A stretch of 64,000 bases of DNA from Pollutibacter soli (GTDB lineage Bacteria; Bacteroidota; Bacteroidia; Chitinophagales; Chitinophagaceae). Below, piece by piece: positions 17,787-27,286 of the stretch; the first letter of the stretch is position 1; every line of letters begins with the position of its first letter. The position numbers were made by a program, and so were the translations under genes. The notes below the pieces were generated by a model. That model was not told the DNA's origin. It was given only the letters and a program-made list of their open reading frames with translations, and ran no database searches. The stretch spans positions 62,001-126,000 of the forward strand of contig JARJHS010000002.1 in NCBI GenBank assembly GCA_029269725.1. The letters run 5' to 3'.

Positions 17787-19376
17787 TCAGTGTGCTCCCA
17801 CCTCAACCAATTGGCGATAGATCTTCCTTGTAAGATCAGTATCCTGGATAAAAGCATTAATGTAAGGTTCAAGATATCGCTCTAACTCCGGAAACCTGTT
17901 GAACAATTTTTCTTTGGTATATGAAGCTTCGGCCGGCAAATTCATTTCTGCAAGAGCCGTAGTTTTGATGATCAACTCCCACGGCACATTCGGCATGTTC
18001 ATTTTCTCCGCCCAATAGATCGCATCATCATATTGCTCTTTTTTGAAAAAATAAAAAGCTGCGCCGCCATTGATCCACCATTGATAGTAGGGATTGAGAT
18101 GAACAGAATCGTCAATCAATTTCATTCCTTCGTCATATTCGCCACAGCAGATCAGGCAGAAACCAATGCCGCCCATGATACCAGCTGATTGGTGAGGGAT
18201 TTTTTTCCAATCATTGATCGTTTTTAAAGTCTCTGCACGATTTTTCTTAAACAGGCTTGCCAACGCAAGCGTTTGATAAGCATGTTGACAAAAGGGATCA
18301 ATTTTGATTGACCTTTTTCCGCAGCGATATGCTTCTTCAATCATGTCAGGAGTTCCTTCAATGCGATAGCCCATGAAGTAGCCGCCGATGTGTATTTCAC
18401 CCAGCACGGCCCATCCCAATGCATATTCCGGAGCGATGCGAACCGAATGTTGCATTGCAGCCAACGACTTTCGAAATATCTCTTCGCTCACATCATTTAC
18501 AAAATGGTAATACCAGAATATGGCGTCATAAATCTTGAGGTCTTCAATATTCTTCGCCGGCGGTATCTTGCTGGTATTTCTGACTATCGCGCCGAAGTGG
18601 CCTGCAATACGACTCACCACATGCCTTACGATATCATCCTGTATTTCAAAAAGATCGGTGATGGTACTTTTCTTTTCAAATGACTCGGCCCACAACTGTT
18701 CCCTGGTTTCGCTGAGTATCAATTGAACGCGTACGCGGATGGTTTCAGCATTTCCCTGGACCGTACCTGTCAGCATATATTTAGCGTCGAGTAACCGGCC
18801 GGCTTCTTTGATATCTGTTGTTCGCTCCGAAATACTTCTGCTGGAGTAGTAGGATACCACTGAAAGCTCAGAGTAACCTGCAAGTTCTGAACTCAGCTGA
18901 TCTGCCAGGCCATCCTGGAAAAAAGCAGCAGCCGGATCGGTACTGATATTTCTGAATGGAAAAACAGCGACAGTAGTCCGGTTGCTGAACAGAGATTCAG
19001 GCTGGGAAGATGCCGGAATATTTTTTTCAGATGGAGCTTTTTCCGAAAACTCCGGAACATAGGTTCCTTTTGGAATCGTAATGACTATTTGGTCATTTTT
19101 TCCCTGGTTGCTGTAGTACTCATTCAGGGCCCTGCGAAGCCTTCCCGCATGTATGCGTACGACAGGGTCCGTCTGTGGATTGAAGTCTGCCTTCTTAAAA
19201 AGTACTTTCAATCCGATAATATACTCCTTTAATTCCCGGCCCCTCCCAGCGAGCGTTTCCTCCACCACAAATTTCAGAAACTGCGAAAGCGCCTTTGAGT
19301 TTTGGAATATTTCGCTGCCCAGTATTTGATTCAAAGCCTCTGTAACCCTTGAAGTTACAAGTTCGTTTTTGGTCAA
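17787..19376 (-). CDS. Winged-helix/TolB-like/TPR regulatory protein
   Basis: 529 residues. The first roughly 95 residues are the N-terminal domain often found on CadC/adenylate-cyclase-like regulators (SQFLKFVVEETLAGR, DFNPQTDPVVRIHAGRLRRAL). About 130-240 is TolB/FlgO-like (VAVFPFRNISTDPAAAFFQDGLADQLSSEL, YMLTGTVQGN). From about 290 onwards are degenerate TPR repeats. No membrane segment. Proteins of this type are thought to act as transcriptional or signalling scaffolds. It ends one base after the S41 gene stop (convergent) and is divergent from the small protein and sulfatase genes, which it may control. Confidence 0.75.
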   Translation of the reverse strand: MTKNELVTSRVTEALNQILGSEIFQNSKALSQFLKFVVEETLAGRGRELKEYIIGLKVLFKKADFNPQTDPVVRIHAGRLRRALNEYYSNQGKNDQIVITIPKGTYVPEFSEKAPSEKNIPASSQPESLFSNRTTVAVFPFRNISTDPAAAFFQDGLADQLSSELAGYSELSVVSYYSSRSISERTTDIKEAGRLLDAKYMLTGTVQGNAETIRVRVQLILSETREQLWAESFEKKSTITDLFEIQDDIVRHVVSRIAGHFGAIVRNTSKIPPAKNIEDLKIYDAIFWYYHFVNDVSEEIFRKSLAAMQHSVRIAPEYALGWAVLGEIHIGGYFMGYRIEGTPDMIEEAYRCGKRSIKIDPFCQHAYQTLALASLFKKNRAETLKTINDWKKIPHQSAGIMGGIGFCLICCGEYDEGMKLIDDSVHLNPYYQWWINGGAAFYFFKKEQYDDAIYWAEKMNMPNVPWELIIKTTALAEMNLPAEASYTKEKLFNRFPELERYLEPYINAFIQDTDLTRKIYRQLVEVGAH

Positions 19377-19506
19377 TGGTGTTCTTGTTTTACCGTAATG
19401 TTACTGTAATGGGCTTTACCGGATCAATAGCAGTATATAAAATTGCAAATGTATTCAAAAACACAAACGCCGTTTTTAAAAAATGTTTCGATGGCGGCTA
19501 ACCACC

Positions 19507-19746
19507 ATGCAAAAAGAATTACAAAACCTGCTTGATCATTTTCCTGAATTCAGGGGCCGGATCCTTGAGCTTTTCAGCAGAAATGAAGATTTCAAATCGC
19601 TTTGTTTTGATTACTGGCAGTGCAGATCGGCGATGCTTAAAATCAGGGAGCATGTGGAGTACGATTTACAGCAGGAAACGGAGTACATCAACCTATGCAA
19701 AGAACTTGAAAATGAAGCCTTGAAATTTTTGATCAGGGCTGATTAA
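19507..19746 (+). CDS. Small helical protein of unknown function
   Basis: 79 residues from ATG 19507 (an alternative in-frame ATG at 19483 adds eight residues). Predicted all-helical and amphipathic, with charged heptad-like spacing, no signal and no membrane segment. Located between the TPR regulator and the sulfatase; 84 bp separate it from the sulfatase. I do not recognise the family. Confidence 0.6.
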   Translation: MQKELQNLLDHFPEFRGRILELFSRNEDFKSLCFDYWQCRSAMLKIREHVEYDLQQETEYINLCKELENEALKFLIRAD

Positions 19747-19830
19747 AGAGAATCCCAAAATCCATTCTCCGATATTATTCAACCGCAATACAGATCAAAG
19801 TAAAAGCTCAACATATTCAAATACAACTCG

Positions 19831-21555
19831 ATGAAAAAAGGACTATTCCTGTTGCTAGTCACTAGTCAATATCTTTTGTCATGCGGTACAGACGCAGCCA
19901 AAAACAATGAAGTGACAACGTCAACCGATACAGCTACAGTAAAACCCAATATACTTTTCATACTCGCCGACGACATGGGTTTTACTGATATATCACCTTT
20001 CGGTGGAAATATTTCTACTCCCGTTATAGAGTCGGTTTCAAAAGAAAGTATGCTTTTTTCCAACTATCATGTTCAGCCTACCTGTTCGCCTACCCGTTCC
20101 AGTTTGCTTACCGGAAATGATAACCATGTCGCCGGGCTTGGGATAATGAGTGAAATGGATTATCCGGCATTAAACAATCTTCATCTTCCCGGCTATTCAG
20201 GCCACCTGAGTAACCAGGTTGTCACCTTGCCGGAACTGTTGAGAGGAACTGGTTATCATACCTACATGACCGGTAAGTGGCATCTTGGCGAAGGTGCAGG
20301 CCTTGATCCGCATGACAGGGGTTTTGAAGAAAGTTTTATTCTCGGGACCGGTGGCGGAAGTCATTTTAACGACAGAAAAGCCTTGTCTCCTTTGCAGCAC
20401 ATGAGTTATACGCACAATGGAAAGGAAATCGAACCGCCGGCAGATTTTTATTCTTCGCGGAATTACACGGATTCGATGATCAGTTTCATTGATAAAAACA
20501 AGGATGATAAAAAACCTTTCTTTGGATACCTCTCTTATACCGCTGTACATGATCCTTTGCAGGCGCCTGAAGAATACATAAAAAAATACAAGGGAAAATT
20601 TGACATGGGATGGGATTCTCTTCGTGTACTGAGAACAAATAATCTCAAAGCTCTCGGCATCGTACCGGAAAATATGAAAATGCTTTCGATATCAGCCATT
20701 CCAAAGTGGAACACACTTCCCAAAGAGAAGCAAAAAGAATTCGCGAGAGATATGGAAGTGTACGCTGCAATGCTGGATTACATGGATATGAGTATCGGCC
20801 GCGTGATTGAGTACCTGAAAAAACAGGGGATGTATGACAATACACTGATCCTTTTTATGTCTGATAACGGCGCCAATGGTGCAGTGGCAAGTACTTACCC
20901 CGGAAATGAAAATGGAAAATACCTCGGTTCTTTTGATAATGCATTTGAAAATCGCGGATTAAAAAATTCATATGTCGAAATGGGGCCCGGCTGGGCGCAG
21001 GCGGTTACCGGTCCTTTTAATCTATTCAAAACTTTCGCTTCCGAAGGTGGAATAAGAGCGCCGCTGATAATAAAAATGCCGAAAGAAAGTACTGTTAATG
21101 GCAAATGGAACAGGTCTTTTGTACATGTTACCGACATAATGCCAACCATCCTCGAAATTACCGGGACAGCGTATCCCACAGAATTCAGGGGTAATCAGAT
21201 CCATCCCATGATCGGAAAATCAATTCTCCCTGTCTTAACGGGCAAAGCGGATGCTGCTTACAAAGACGAAGGAAGAGGATACGAACTCTTTGAAATGAAA
21301 GCATATATAAAAGGCAAATGGAAAATTCTACGCCAGCCAATTCCGTTCAGCACAGGCAAATGGCAGTTATTCGACCTTGAGAACGATCCTGGCGAGACTA
21401 CCGATCTATCCGCGAACGAACCGGCAATATGCCGCGAGCTAATTAAAGGCTGGGAAAATTATGTAATCCAGAATAATGTATACGACCATCACGGCCACTA
21501 TGATTCTGTGTACAAAGCGAGTTATACACCGCCGTCAAAAAAAACAAAGAAATAG
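19831..21555 (+). CDS. Arylsulfatase-type sulfatase, lipoprotein
   Basis: 574 residues. Lipoprotein signal YLLSC (Cys18). Type I sulfatase (alkaline phosphatase superfamily): metal site ILADDMGFTD, formylglycine motif CSPTRSSLLTG with Cys85 as the modified residue, TGKWHLGEG and FMSDNGANG for the remaining ligands. It needs the formylglycine-generating enzyme, which is not in the window. It likely removes sulfate esters in the periplasm or at the cell surface. The neighbouring GH127 enzyme points to processing of decorated plant or algal glycans (inference). Confidence 0.93.
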   Translation: MKKGLFLLLVTSQYLLSCGTDAAKNNEVTTSTDTATVKPNILFILADDMGFTDISPFGGNISTPVIESVSKESMLFSNYHVQPTCSPTRSSLLTGNDNHVAGLGIMSEMDYPALNNLHLPGYSGHLSNQVVTLPELLRGTGYHTYMTGKWHLGEGAGLDPHDRGFEESFILGTGGGSHFNDRKALSPLQHMSYTHNGKEIEPPADFYSSRNYTDSMISFIDKNKDDKKPFFGYLSYTAVHDPLQAPEEYIKKYKGKFDMGWDSLRVLRTNNLKALGIVPENMKMLSISAIPKWNTLPKEKQKEFARDMEVYAAMLDYMDMSIGRVIEYLKKQGMYDNTLILFMSDNGANGAVASTYPGNENGKYLGSFDNAFENRGLKNSYVEMGPGWAQAVTGPFNLFKTFASEGGIRAPLIIKMPKESTVNGKWNRSFVHVTDIMPTILEITGTAYPTEFRGNQIHPMIGKSILPVLTGKADAAYKDEGRGYELFEMKAYIKGKWKILRQPIPFSTGKWQLFDLENDPGETTDLSANEPAICRELIKGWENYVIQNNVYDHHGHYDSVYKASYTPPSKKTKK

Positions 21556-21586
21556 AAATCCGGAGTGATATAAATTCACAAAAGGA

Positions 21587-22345
21587 ATGAAAAAGATAGC
21601 GTTTCTGTTCACTGCTCAAACCTGGATCGTGCTTGCGGTATCATTGCTCAGCGCCTATATTTCACTGACGCTGCAGCTGAATTTGTATGTGGATTTTCTG
21701 ATCCTTGGTTTAATTATCGCTTTTCCTCTGAACCTTACGATTAAGTTGGCATTCAAAAGAAGGGAGCAGGCCATTAAGGAACTCACTGAGCTGAAGGCGA
21801 CCTTGAAAGCATGTTTCTTTTTTGTTGAAAATCTTCAGCTGCCTTCATCGGCAACTATTCAGTTTACAGAAACACTACGAAATTCCGTAGCAAAAACTGA
21901 AGATTACCTCACCTCGAAAAACAGCTCGTCCCTGGAAGTTGAAAAATTACCCGAAACATTTCTCCGGGTTTTTAGTGGAAATAAAGACCTGATGAAAGAA
22001 AAGATCTATTCCCGGCTGCTATCGTACGTTCAGAAAATTGATGAATCCATTCTGTTCCTCGTCTCTGTTAAAAAACACCATACGCCTTATGGTGTGCGGT
22101 TGATTGTTCTTTTAGCGATTTATATTTTTACGGTTTTCTATCCCGCATCGCTGCTGCATAAAACCGGATTCGATAATCCACTCTGGTATGTTTTTGTGAT
22201 GACTGCCTTTAAGGGTTTCATATTGATTTCGCTCTTCAATATTCAGGTCGGGCTGGAAGATTCCTTTACTTCTTCCGGTCCGGATAAAATTAAACTCAAA
22301 GAACTTTTGAATGTTGATTTTCTACAAAAATCAGAACAGACCTGA
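21587..22345 (+). CDS. Four-helix membrane protein, bestrophin/DUF4239-like
   Basis: 252 residues. Hydrophobic segments at about 8-27, 32-52, 165-185 and 195-215, with a charged helical region between the second and third. The late motif TPYGVRLIVLLAIY and FNIQVGLEDSF weakly resemble bestrophin-type anion channels and DUF4239 proteins. It starts 31 bp after the sulfatase stop, so a shared transcript is likely; export of released sulfate would fit but is speculation. Confidence 0.55.
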   Translation: MKKIAFLFTAQTWIVLAVSLLSAYISLTLQLNLYVDFLILGLIIAFPLNLTIKLAFKRREQAIKELTELKATLKACFFFVENLQLPSSATIQFTETLRNSVAKTEDYLTSKNSSSLEVEKLPETFLRVFSGNKDLMKEKIYSRLLSYVQKIDESILFLVSVKKHHTPYGVRLIVLLAIYIFTVFYPASLLHKTGFDNPLWYVFVMTAFKGFILISLFNIQVGLEDSFTSSGPDKIKLKELLNVDFLQKSEQT

Positions 22346-22449
22346 TCCCCCGAAACCTGACTTATGAGCACCGTTTTCAACAGCCGACAGCAATCTTCGG
22401 AATTAAATTTTACCTTGACAGCATATTCCGGAATAATAAACAATTGCTT

Positions 22450-24480
22450 ATGTCGGCCATACTTCCACAGGGAATTTTACTGTATTTGATTTTTGCCTGG
22501 TCTACCCTTTCCGCTCAGTCCCCCGCTTCAAAATTAACTGCCCTGCCCCTGGAAGCAGTTACCATACAGGATGCGTTCTGGTCACCGAAACTGAAAGTCT
22601 GGGATACAAAAACTGTTTATGATGTACTGGACAAACTGGAAGGCAAATATGTTCCTGATCGAAAAGATATCGCCGACGAATTAAAAAAAATTGGCAGAAC
22701 CAGGAATGCTTTTTACAATTTTGACCTTGTTGCACAAGGCAAGAAAGATCTGAATATGCATGATGGTCCGCCATGGTATGATGGACTGGTGTATGAAACA
22801 TTCCGTGGCGCCGCTGATCTGATGATTGAATATCCGGATCCAAATCTGGAGAAGAAGATTGATGCTTATATCGTTCGCATAGCTGCAGCGCAAAACGCAG
22901 ATCCCGATGGATTTATCAACACATATACTACTCTGATGAGATCGCATCAGCGTTTTGGCACGAATGGTGGAAACGAAAACTGGCAGCACGACATTTACAA
23001 TGCCGGAATGCTTGCAGAAGCTGCTGTTCACTATTATAATGCCACCGGCAAAACACAACTGCTGGATGTGGCTACCAAAATGGCAAACTACATGTACCGG
23101 GTTATGGGGCCCGAACCAAAACAAAATATCGTTCCTGGCCATGGCGGTCCGGAAGAAACCATGTTCAGGCTGTACAAGTTTTTCCAGGCATATCCGGAAG
23201 TAAAGTCAAAAATGAAAACGCCGGTTAATGAAAAACAATATTACGACCTGGCAAAATTCTGGATCGATACACGTGGCAATCATGGAAGACCTGATGGTAC
23301 CTATAGTCGTACCAACTGGGGACCTTATAACCAGGACAGTATTCCGGTAACGGAGCAAAAGACAATTGAAGGCCATGCTGTAAGAGCTACCTTGCTGGCA
23401 ACCGGAGTTACCGCGATGGCAATGGAAGATAATGATGCCGGTTATATCCAGACTGCCAATAATTACTGGAACAATATGATTGGTCAACGATTGTTTATCA
23501 CCGGGGGGCAAGGTGCTATTCCTGATGGCGAAAAATTCGGACCGGATTATTTTCTGCCAGAAAATGCCTACCTGGAGACCTGTGCTTCTATTGGTGCAGG
23601 GTTTTTCAGTCAGCAGATGAATGAATTAGAGGCAGATGGAAAGTATGTTGATGAATTGGAAAGAGTGCTTTATAATAATCTTCTTTCGAGCATTTCATTA
23701 AACGGCGATCAATATCATTATGAAAATCCGCTGAGCACCAATTCACATCCGCGTTGGGTATGGCATGATTGTCCGTGTTGCCCTCCAATGTTTTTGAAAA
23801 TGGTAGGTGCATTACCACGATATATTTATGGGACAAATAACGATGCTGTATTTGTGAATCTGTTTATCAGCAGCAATGCAAAATTTCAATTGAAAGATAA
23901 AGATGTTTCCATTCAGCAGAAAACGGAATACCCATGGAAAGGAAAAGTTGTGTTGACCGTAAATAATCCTTCAGCATCGGAATTTCCATTGCATATCCGC
24001 ATTCCAGGTTGGGCAGCTGGTAAAGAGAACCCATTTGATCTTTACAGCTCAACGGTTAAATCTAAACCGGAATTGAAGGTAAACGGAAAAGCCGTGAATA
24101 TGCAGATGGAAGATGGTTATGCAGTAGTTAATCGCAAATGGAATAATGGGGATAAGGTTGAACTTGTACTTCCTGTTGAGCCTCGTGTTGTTTATCCATC
24201 TGCAGACATCAAAAATATTTCTGGCAAAGCTGTTATCAGCGCAGGCCCGATCGTGTATGCTTTTGAATCTGTTGATAATCCTGGTCTCACCAACTACAGT
24301 TTTTCAAAGTCTGCTGATCTGAAGATGCAATACAAACCTGGTCTACTGAATGGCGTAAATATTATTTCAGGTGAAGCAAAAGACGCTAATGCGAAAACGG
24401 TGACATTTACTGCGATTCCATTTTATGCCATCGGTAACCGCGGGACGCAGGCCTACCAGGTATGGATACCCGTAAAGTAG
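22450..24480 (+). CDS. GH127 beta-L-arabinofuranosidase family protein
   Basis: 676 residues from ATG 22450 (an in-frame TTG six bases earlier is less likely). Signal peptide ending near TLSAQ. The GH127/DUF1680 (alpha/alpha)6 barrel carries the zinc-thiolate catalytic set: Glu376 and Cys378 in YLETCASIG, and Cys443/Cys444 in DCPCCPP. In characterised members the second Cys of the CC pair is the nucleophile. C-terminal beta-sandwich from about 480. Probably secreted and acting on arabinose-containing glycans. Its stop is followed at once by an AACGT-type repeat arm. Confidence 0.9.
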   Translation: MSAILPQGILLYLIFAWSTLSAQSPASKLTALPLEAVTIQDAFWSPKLKVWDTKTVYDVLDKLEGKYVPDRKDIADELKKIGRTRNAFYNFDLVAQGKKDLNMHDGPPWYDGLVYETFRGAADLMIEYPDPNLEKKIDAYIVRIAAAQNADPDGFINTYTTLMRSHQRFGTNGGNENWQHDIYNAGMLAEAAVHYYNATGKTQLLDVATKMANYMYRVMGPEPKQNIVPGHGGPEETMFRLYKFFQAYPEVKSKMKTPVNEKQYYDLAKFWIDTRGNHGRPDGTYSRTNWGPYNQDSIPVTEQKTIEGHAVRATLLATGVTAMAMEDNDAGYIQTANNYWNNMIGQRLFITGGQGAIPDGEKFGPDYFLPENAYLETCASIGAGFFSQQMNELEADGKYVDELERVLYNNLLSSISLNGDQYHYENPLSTNSHPRWVWHDCPCCPPMFLKMVGALPRYIYGTNNDAVFVNLFISSNAKFQLKDKDVSIQQKTEYPWKGKVVLTVNNPSASEFPLHIRIPGWAAGKENPFDLYSSTVKSKPELKVNGKAVNMQMEDGYAVVNRKWNNGDKVELVLPVEPRVVYPSADIKNISGKAVISAGPIVYAFESVDNPGLTNYSFSKSADLKMQYKPGLLNGVNIISGEAKDANAKTVTFTAIPFYAIGNRGTQAYQVWIPVK

Positions 24481-24859
24481 GTTGAACGTTAAACGTATAA
24501 TGTGGAACGTAAGCTGTTGTGGAAGGCAGATGTTTTCTTAAAAATTGCCTTTCGCTGGTGCTCGCTTTGAGGAGCACTGCCATGAATGAGCTGTGCTAAG
24601 TATTATGCGTTGAACTCAGAGCCAATTCATGTATATATTTTATGTGCTTTCCCGTTCCTTTCCGTTTTTCCCGTCTTACCGTCTACTTTCTATTGTTAGG
24701 AATTTCATAGATTTTAATATGAGGTTGATGGAAAGACGAGAAGGGCGGTAATGAAGAAACGGTAAATAGAATAATCCAAAAAATTCCGTTTTACAAGTTG
24801 AATTGAATTGTTGCACCGGCGTAGGCCGACGTTCCACGTTTTTACGTTCAACCCGAAGC
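24481..24859. repeat. Intergenic region with nested inverted degenerate repeats (AACGT type)
   Basis: The outer left arm GTTGAACGTTAAACGT/TGTGGAACGT (24481-24511) is complementary to ACGTTCCACGT/TTTTACGTTCAAC at 24829-24853. Inside is a second pair: CCCGTCTTACCGTCTACTTTC (near 24670) against GAAAGACGAGAAGGGCGGTA and GAAACGGTAAATAGAA (24731-24772). The arms abut the stops of two convergent genes. No gene is seen inside. Confidence 0.6.
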
Positions 24860-25960
24860 CTAATTGATCTGCGTCTTCGTTCCCCCACTTAGTGCGGATG
24901 CATAAATTGCTTCAAGCACTTTCATATCCTTCCAACCTTCTTCACCGGTAATGTGTGATGGCAATGACTCTTTTGCAAGAATTTTTTTGCAGATTTCATC
25001 GCACTGGACCTGTTGCTGATTTGTTGCCGGAAAATTCAATGGACCATCACTGGTTTTACCGATGAAAGGCCCGTAACTGATGGCAGGACTCAACTCAAAA
25101 CTTCCTTTTTCCGCACCTGCGTAAAATCGATCGATCTGAGAATTGTAGGTTGTGATTGAATTGCACATGGCTCCTCCTGGAAACTGCAGTTGCCACGTAA
25201 TAGATTCCTCCACTTCTGCAAAAAGGTCTGGCCTTGTTACTGGCCCGAACTGCGCAGTGACAGTAAGAGGTTCTTCACCTGTTACATACCGAGCCACCTG
25301 CACACAATAGACACCGAGATTCATCAGCGGTCCGCCGCCGGCCAGCGTTTTATTATGCCGCCATTGTTTCGGATCTTCTGATTTATAGCCAAGTGAAGCC
25401 TCCATCACTTTTACATTTCCGAAAACCTTTTGCTGACCGAGCCGCATCAATTCCATGTGATACGGCTCATAATGCAGGCGATATCCCATGGCAAGTTGCA
25501 CGCCTGCTTTTTTGCAGGCTTCAATCATCTCACGGCAATCAGTAGCCGTAATGGCCATGGGCTTCTCCACAATTACATGTTTGCCCGCTTTGGCCGCGCG
25601 GATAACGTATTCCTTGTGCATGGCGTTGGGAAGAACGACATAAATGAGATCAATATCTTTATTGGAAGCAATGTTGTCAAAATTCTGATAGTTGTAAATA
25701 TTCTTACCCGGGATATTATATTTTTTCTTCCAGGTCTCCGCCTTCGAAGGTGTTCCGGTCACAATACCAGCTACACGACAATATTTTGCTGTGTCAATTC
25801 CTTCCGCCAGGTAAGTGGCATAACGGCCCAAACCAACCAAGGCAATATTTATTTTTTTTGTTTGATCCATAATCGGGCGGCTGTTCTGTACCTGAAGTGC
25901 AGTGGCGGCCGCACCGATTCCACTATAGGAAATAAATTTTCTGCGGGAAATTATTTTCAT
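24860..25960 (-). CDS. Gfo/Idh/MocA family oxidoreductase with Tat signal
   Basis: 366 residues. The N-terminus SRRKFISYSGIGAAATAL is a twin-arginine signal. Then a Rossmann fold (VGLGRYATYLAEG), the signature VEKPMA and the C-terminal domain with GGPLMNLGVYCVQ replacing the usual DxGxH block. Tat-exported members are common in Bacteroidota sugar clusters and may carry tightly bound NAD(P) for self-recycling sugar reactions (as in GH109-like enzymes). Convergent with the GH127 gene. Confidence 0.88.
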   Translation of the reverse strand: MKIISRRKFISYSGIGAAATALQVQNSRPIMDQTKKINIALVGLGRYATYLAEGIDTAKYCRVAGIVTGTPSKAETWKKKYNIPGKNIYNYQNFDNIASNKDIDLIYVVLPNAMHKEYVIRAAKAGKHVIVEKPMAITATDCREMIEACKKAGVQLAMGYRLHYEPYHMELMRLGQQKVFGNVKVMEASLGYKSEDPKQWRHNKTLAGGGPLMNLGVYCVQVARYVTGEEPLTVTAQFGPVTRPDLFAEVEESITWQLQFPGGAMCNSITTYNSQIDRFYAGAEKGSFELSPAISYGPFIGKTSDGPLNFPATNQQQVQCDEICKKILAKESLPSHITGEEGWKDMKVLEAIYASALSGGTKTQIN

Positions 25961-26044
25961 TGTTATCAGATATTATCAATTAGTACCGGTAAAAACGAAT
26001 TTGTTACAATGATGAAATTGCTATTTTACACAAAACATTTTTGA

Positions 26045-26443
26045 ATGTCGGGCATAAATGTATTGCTTCTGGTACTGGCTATATCAGGTTTTCTTCCGCT
26101 GGGAATTATCCTGTACAAAAGGTATATGGTTAAGAGAATACTGAATACCGGAACGGAAACAGTGGCAAGGGTTTATAAAGTCGTTAAGACAAACAAATCG
26201 TCGATTGAAATTGTATACTACACCTATGTTGATTCAAGAACAGGCAAACAATATTCGGGTCATCTTACCGGGAAACACGGACTGTACAAGAATGGCGAAA
26301 CACTCCAGGTATTTTTTCTCCCTGAAAATCCTTCGCGTAGCACGGTGAAAGGTGCATGGGCATCTGTTGTTTTTTTAATATTTGGAATTGTGCTAGCCTT
26401 GTTTGTATTGTTTGCAGTTTATAAAATCGGGAAAGGATTATAA
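26045..26443 (+). CDS. DUF3592-like small membrane protein
   Basis: 132 residues with a membrane segment at each end (about 4-22 and 100-125) and a small soluble beta-rich domain between them (VARVYKVVKTNKSSIEIVYYTYV, NGETLQVFFLPENPSRS). This is the DUF3592 layout; function unknown. It starts 84 bp after the divergent oxidoreductase start. Confidence 0.65.
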   Translation: MSGINVLLLVLAISGFLPLGIILYKRYMVKRILNTGTETVARVYKVVKTNKSSIEIVYYTYVDSRTGKQYSGHLTGKHGLYKNGETLQVFFLPENPSRSTVKGAWASVVFLIFGIVLALFVLFAVYKIGKGL

Positions 26444-27286
26444 GGTACAATTCTTTGAATAGTGGTAACTGCCATATGTTATTGCCGAGAAATACATAAA
26501 AAAGTTTTACCGGCTTGCCGACGCCGCCAAAACCTGAAAGCGGTGCAACAATGTCATCAACGGCAACCGAACCTGCCCCGGATAGAAAAAACACTGATAT
26601 GCGATTATAATAGATTTGCGGTTCAGGGTGTTTTTTAGTATTTGTATAAGTGTATGGTCAGACATAATTGAATTGAAGGACGGACGTGCCTTGAGGCCAA
26701 TCACATATACACCGTTAACATGGGCAAGAAGGCTTTTGATAAATACCATTTTCATGCGATCATCCTTGTCATAGAAATGCATTCTTAGCTCCGGATCATA
26801 TATCGTGAATCTTTCTGTCCTCAATATGGGTCTCTGGAAACTCAATCCGGATTTGGGAAATTATTCTCGGCCAAATTGTTGAATAAGCTGATCTGCTTGC
26901 TGTTGGTTTTGCGACCTTGATAAATCCGCTGTCCGGATCTGCATTATACCCGGATAAAGCTGGATATATTTTTCTTGCCTTGCTGACAAGCGAAACAACT
27001 ATATCATTCATTGACATGGATTTTGAACAGTAGAATATCGGATAATTGAGAAGGACATCCGCTTTAAAAAAAACTCTTTTAACTACTGAAGATGACCAGA
27101 TCAGAAGATGATTTCCTGCAAAAGGTAATAGGATTTTTTAGATGTGGTATTCGTGAAATTCCGTTATAGTATACCAGAAGGAAACTTCTAACAGCCAACA
27201 GGTATCAACTGAATGTGTAAGGCCTGTTCGGTGCCTTGGGATTGGGGTTTACTTCACTGCCGGGATCTCCGTGTCCTGATAACCGC
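26444..27286. other. Long gap without a convincing gene; possible decayed coding remnants
   Basis: 843 bp between the DUF3592 gene and the convergently placed amidase gene. Minus-strand frames are open at 26507-26845 and 26796-27017, and a third frame around 26860-26990 reads KYIQLYPGIMQIRTADLSRS then QADQLIQQFGRE before a stop. These overlapping protein-like pieces in different frames would fit a frameshifted, decaying gene, but no family is recognisable and no piece is long enough to call. Confidence 0.35.

Noticed and set aside
26507-26845. Minus-strand open frame of 112 codons in the long gap
   Set aside because: No signal, domain or clear coding pattern along its length; overlapping frames look equally protein-like, so a gene cannot be supported.
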